Assembly: GCA_964545205.1 (NCBI GenBank) | Contig: CAZJFH010000013.1 | Coordinates: forward strand, 22,052-86,051 | Length of the DNA: 64,000 nucleotides | Reading direction: 5' to 3' | Source: CAZJFH01 sp964545205 | Lineage (GTDB): Bacteria > Pseudomonadota > Alphaproteobacteria > Rhodospirillales > Magnetospirillaceae | In this document: piece after piece, positions 61,267 to 64,000 of the stretch | How the letters are laid out: each line of letters starts with the position of its first letter | How positions within the stretch are numbered: the first letter of the stretch is position 1 | Program-made: the position numbers and the translations under genes | Notes under the pieces: model-generated | Database searches by the model: none | What the model saw: only the letters and a program-made list of their open reading frames with translations | What the model was told of the DNA's origin: nothing

Positions 61267-61282
61267 TTCCCGGTTCCGGGAC
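61267..61282. promoter_or_regulatory. Second activator site (TTCCCG-GTTC-CGGGAC)
   Basis: One mismatch from the exact palindrome. It lies 35 bp downstream of the first site and about 49 bp above the -24 GG, so two activator dimers may bind close to one face. Confidence 0.6.
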
Positions 61283-61321
61283 GAGCCGTGCCGGGGCGTG
61301 GCGTTCCGCCGCGGCCGGCAG

Positions 61322-61337
61322 TGGCACGGCGATTGCT
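61322..61337 (+). promoter_or_regulatory. Sigma-54 promoter (TGGCACGGCGATTGCT)
   Basis: A consensus element with TGGCAC and TTGCT, about 50 bp upstream of the GTG at 61389. It may also drive the ccm genes at the window end. Confidence 0.82.
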
Positions 61338-61388
61338 CGTCGGCACCGTGGTCCGCCTAGTCGCGAACGTCACCGTTGAGAGGTCGCC

Positions 61389-62459
61389 GTGAGCCTGAAG
61401 ACAATCTGCCTGTCCGTCGCCACACTCGTCGCGCTGGGTCTCGCCGGCGCCGACGCCCGGGCGCAGACGGCGCCTCGTCCCGTCATGGACAACTTCCACG
61501 TCGGCGAGGGCGCCTATGTCCGCTCGCTGGCGGTCGACGCCAATCGAAATGCGTTGTGGGTCGGCACCTCGGTCGGCGTGCTCGAGGTCGGCCTCGCCGA
61601 CAATCAGGTCCGCAACAGCTTCACCCGCAAGGACGGACTGGCCAACGAATACGTCTTCGCCATCGGCGTCGAGGCGGGCGGCAAGGTGTGGTTCGGCACC
61701 AATGCCGGCGGCGCCAGCACGCTGAAGGACGGGCAGTGGAAGACCTACTTCCCGATGCACGGCCTCGCCGATTACTGGGTCTACTCCTTCGCCTTCGACG
61801 ACAAGGGCGGCACCTGGATCGGCACCTGGGACGGCGCCAACTACGTCACGCCCGAGGGCGAGATGAAGGTGTTCCGCAAGGAGCTGATCAACATCTGGGT
61901 CTACGGCCTCGACATCGACGCCGAGGGCCGGGTGTGGTTCGGCACCGAGGGCGGCGTGTCGATGTTCGACGGCGCCGCGTGGAAGTCCTGGACCCACGAC
62001 GACGGCCTCGGCGCGCCCAACGTCGCCGAACTGCCGCGCAACGACAACACCGGTCTCGGCACCCGCTCGCGCCACGACCTGGTCGTCGAGACCGCCGGCC
62101 AGGAGAGCTACAACCCGAACTACGTGTTCTCGGTCCTGGTCGATCCCAAGGGCCGCGGCGTGTGGTTCGGCACCTGGGGCGGCGGCGTTTCGCTGTTCGA
62201 CGGCAAGGCCTGGACGTCGTTCTCGACCGCCGAGGGGCTGGCCGGAAACATCGTCTACAGCATCGCCAAGGACGCCGACGGCGACCTGTGGTTCGGCACC
62301 AATCGCGGCGTCAGCCACTACGACGGCGAGAAGTTCACCAATTACGGCCGCAACCACGGCCTGATCGACCAGCACGTCTACGCGATCGCCGTCACCCCCG
62401 ACGGCAGCGTTTGGTTCGGCACCAAGGGCGGCGTTTCCCGGCTGCCGCGCAGGAATTAG
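61389..62459 (+). CDS. Secreted Reg_prop-type beta-propeller protein
   Basis: The 356-residue precursor starts at GTG 61389 and has a signal peptide ending in ARAQT. The rest is a propeller of two-component-regulator type repeats, with blades such as ALWVGTSVGVLEV, KVWFGTNAGG, RVWFGTEGGVSMFD and DLWFGTNRGVSHYD. In sensor proteins such propellers form the periplasmic sensing part; here there is no kinase attached. A similar membrane-anchored protein follows nine bases later. GAGAGGTCGCC precedes the start. Confidence 0.88.
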   Translation: MSLKTICLSVATLVALGLAGADARAQTAPRPVMDNFHVGEGAYVRSLAVDANRNALWVGTSVGVLEVGLADNQVRNSFTRKDGLANEYVFAIGVEAGGKVWFGTNAGGASTLKDGQWKTYFPMHGLADYWVYSFAFDDKGGTWIGTWDGANYVTPEGEMKVFRKELINIWVYGLDIDAEGRVWFGTEGGVSMFDGAAWKSWTHDDGLGAPNVAELPRNDNTGLGTRSRHDLVVETAGQESYNPNYVFSVLVDPKGRGVWFGTWGGGVSLFDGKAWTSFSTAEGLAGNIVYSIAKDADGDLWFGTNRGVSHYDGEKFTNYGRNHGLIDQHVYAIAVTPDGSVWFGTKGGVSRLPRRN

Positions 62460-62467
62460 GAGCTGTC

Positions 62468-63658
62468 ATGCAGTGGAAGCCAATCGCCGCCGGTCTCGCC
62501 GCCGTCGCCGTCGCCGTCGGCGCCTATGAACTCGGCCGCCAGCAGCAGCAGGACGCCGCCGCCCCGGTGCCGGCGCCGCCGCCGCTCGCCGCCGCGAGCG
62601 CGCCGGCCGAAGCGGCGCCGCATCCGGCCGCCGCGCCGCTGCGCGAGTTCGACCACTTCCGGGTCGGCAACCGCAACGTCAAGGCCATCGCCGCCGACGG
62701 CGACACGCTGTGGATCGGCACCTCGGGCGGCGTGATCCGCTACAACATCCTCGACGACAGCCACAAGGTCTACGACAACAAGTCCGGCCTGCTGTCGAAC
62801 GGCGTGTTCTACGTCGAGCGCCACGGCAACCAGATGTGGATCGGCACCTACGGCGGCGGCCTGTCGGTGCTCGACCTCGCCACCGGGCTGTGGCGCGACT
62901 ACAACGTCCCCGACGGCCTCGGCGACGCCTTCGTCTACGGCGCCCTGCGCACCAAGACCGGCGACGTCTGGATCGCCACCTGGTCGGGCGCCAACCGCAT
63001 CCGCGGCGGCGCCATGGACGACGTCACCGCCTGGGACCTGTTCACCGTCGAGAACACCCAGGGCGGCCTGCCGAACGACTGGGTCTACGGCCTCGCCGAG
63101 GGCAAGAACGGCGAGATCTGGCTGGCCACCGAGGGCGGCGTCGCCCGCTATCAGGACGACAAGTGGACCCGCTGGACCCATGCCGAGGGGCTCGGCGCGC
63201 CCTACGACCTGGTGAAGTCGCAGATCGACCTCAACAACGATCCCGGCCAGACCTCGCGCCACCACGCGCAGCAGAAGGTCGAGCAGGGGCTCGAGGAGGT
63301 CTCGGTCGCCTACAATCCCAACTACGTCATCTCGATCGCCGTCGACGACGACGGCAGCGTCTGGGCGGGCACCTGGGGCGCCGGGCTGTCGCGCTGGGAC
63401 GGCAAGGAATGGAAGACGCTCACCGTCGCGGACGGCCTGCCGTCGAACCACGTCTTCATGCTGAAGAAGGGCCCCGACGGCACCCTGTGGATCGGCACCA
63501 ACCGCGGGCTCGCCAAGTACGACGGCAAGAAGTTCTCCACCTACACCGTGCGCCACGGCCTGCTCGGCGACGCCGTGTTCTCGATGGCCTTCGCCGACAA
63601 CGGCGAGACCTGGGTCGGCAGCTTCGGCGGCCTGGCCCGGTTCCGCAACGGTCTGTGA
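62468..63658 (+). CDS. Membrane-anchored Reg_prop-type beta-propeller protein
   Basis: The 396-residue protein has an N-terminal anchor (IAAGLAAVAVAVGAYELG), a Pro/Ala linker and then propeller repeats similar to the preceding gene: TLWIGTSGGVIRYN, QMWIGTYGGGLSVLD, EIWLATEGGVARYQ and TLWIGTNRGLAKYDG. Both proteins contain a matching insert with SYNPNYVFSV or AYNPNYVISI and an acidic or basic loop before it, so they arose by duplication. A soluble and a tethered form suggest a complex. Confidence 0.88.
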   Translation: MQWKPIAAGLAAVAVAVGAYELGRQQQQDAAAPVPAPPPLAAASAPAEAAPHPAAAPLREFDHFRVGNRNVKAIAADGDTLWIGTSGGVIRYNILDDSHKVYDNKSGLLSNGVFYVERHGNQMWIGTYGGGLSVLDLATGLWRDYNVPDGLGDAFVYGALRTKTGDVWIATWSGANRIRGGAMDDVTAWDLFTVENTQGGLPNDWVYGLAEGKNGEIWLATEGGVARYQDDKWTRWTHAEGLGAPYDLVKSQIDLNNDPGQTSRHHAQQKVEQGLEEVSVAYNPNYVISIAVDDDGSVWAGTWGAGLSRWDGKEWKTLTVADGLPSNHVFMLKKGPDGTLWIGTNRGLAKYDGKKFSTYTVRHGLLGDAVFSMAFADNGETWVGSFGGLARFRNGL

Positions 63659-63683
63659 TCCGGTCGAACCAGGGAGGTCGGCA

Positions 63684-63935
63684 ATGAGCCAGTTCGCCAA
63701 CCCGGCGCGGTTTCTCCGCCTCTCCGCCGCGCCGTTTCCCTGGTTCACCATGCTGGCGGCGGCCGCGTTGGCCGCGGGGCCGCGGTTCGGTCCGGTTGGC
63801 TCGCCGGCCGATTACCGGCAGGGCGGGACGGTGCGCACCACGTACGCTCGTGCGCCCGCCGCCTTGAAGGGGCCGTTCGTGACGGCCGACGCCGCCGCCG
63901 CCAGCGCCACGCCTTGGGAGACGGCCGCGAAATGA
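63684..63935 (+). CDS. CcmC N-terminal remnant
   Basis: The 83-residue product aligns by eye with the start of the heme exporter CcmC: FANPARFLRLS, the PW in FPWF, SPADYRQGGTVRT and APAALKGPFV correspond to the CcmC stretches SPADYQQGETVRIMY and HVPAAWMALFV as recalled from the family. The conserved His and Trp of that last segment are lost, and the protein stops before the WWD domain. It cannot act as a heme lyase. Its stop overlaps ccmF (ATGA), so it is still translated in line with the operon. It may be a decaying gene or a short protein with a new role. Confidence 0.65.
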   Translation: MSQFANPARFLRLSAAPFPWFTMLAAAALAAGPRFGPVGSPADYRQGGTVRTTYARAPAALKGPFVTADAAAASATPWETAAK

Positions 63936-64000
63936 TCGTCGAGACCGGGCATTTCGCCCTCATCCTGGCCCTGTTCGTGGCGCTGGTCCAGGCCAGCGTC
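63932..64000 (+). CDS. ccmF: CcmF heme lyase, 3' truncated by window edge
   Basis: Only the first 23 codons are in the window. MIVETGHFALILALFVALVQ is the typical N-terminus of CcmF, the large System I heme lyase subunit. The start overlaps the CcmC remnant stop. Its presence shows that the organism has System I maturation in addition to the System II genes at 29868-32823. Confidence 0.85.
   Translation, partial: MIVETGHFALILALFVALVQASV

Overview
The window is very GC-rich, densely packed bacterial DNA. It most resembles an alphaproteobacterium of the Rhodospirillales kind: the ccm (System I) cytochrome c maturation locus begins at the right edge, class I cytochromes c2 and a CycM-like membrane-anchored cytochrome are present, and PAS/CHASE histidine kinases and GGDEF/EAL proteins are abundant. 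This placement is an inference from gene content. I saw no rRNA or tRNA gene, no CRISPR array and no insertion sequence.

The dominant theme is c-type cytochromes. Twelve proteins carry 42 CXXCH heme-binding motifs. The core lies at 17.1-35.4 kb. A tetraheme cytochrome, a parvulin foldase and a 610-residue outer-membrane beta-barrel (19407-23169) are followed by a ten-gene operon (23312-32823). That operon holds three c7-type cytochromes, two of an NHL-propeller/unknown-protein pair, an 11-heme cytochrome, and a complete System II maturation set (ResB, CcsA, a TPR protein and a ResA-like thioredoxin). A convergent operon (35434-32966) encodes a heme-copper-oxidase-subunit-I-like membrane protein that lacks the CuB di-histidine, with two more triheme c7 proteins. 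Together these look like a membrane-to-surface electron conduit whose physiological substrate cannot be read from sequence. A hexaheme cytochrome (44377-42387) is split by a run of ten A residues that could be a slippage site.

The second theme is regulation. Fourteen good sigma-54 (-24/-12) promoters, mostly YGGC-N7-TTGCW, precede the cytochrome operons and several secreted-protein genes. Most have the palindrome TTCCCG-N4-CGGGAA, or a close variant, about 50-70 bp upstream of the -24 element. A sensor kinase and an NtrC-type activator with an intact GAFTGA loop (36171-39060) sit in the middle of the window and are the natural candidates to read these sites. Two further orphan histidine kinases (4920-7055, 9631-11244) may feed the same activator.

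Layout. 0-2.5 kb: GGDEF-EAL end and two unknown genes. 2.5-16.8 kb: diheme cytochrome operon, CHASE kinase, polyferredoxin/P19 iron pair, cytochrome c2, PAS kinase, CBS-PAS-GGDEF-EAL protein, small lipoproteins. 17-35.4 kb: multiheme core. 35.6-42 kb: thioredoxin, two-component system, Sel1 protein, hemerythrin, CopC and a CopD-cytochrome fusion. 42-45.3 kb: hexaheme cytochrome and a DUF2927 lipoprotein. 45.3-54.3 kb: a dlt-like cassette (adenylation enzyme, carrier protein, MBOAT), amino-acid ABC transporter parts, a second adenylation enzyme and a membrane sulfatase-fold enzyme. 54.3-61.2 kb: small lipoprotein, then two GT-C glycosyltransferases flanking an aminotransferase and a GMC oxidoreductase. 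61.4-64 kb: twin beta-propellers, a CcmC remnant and the start of ccmF.
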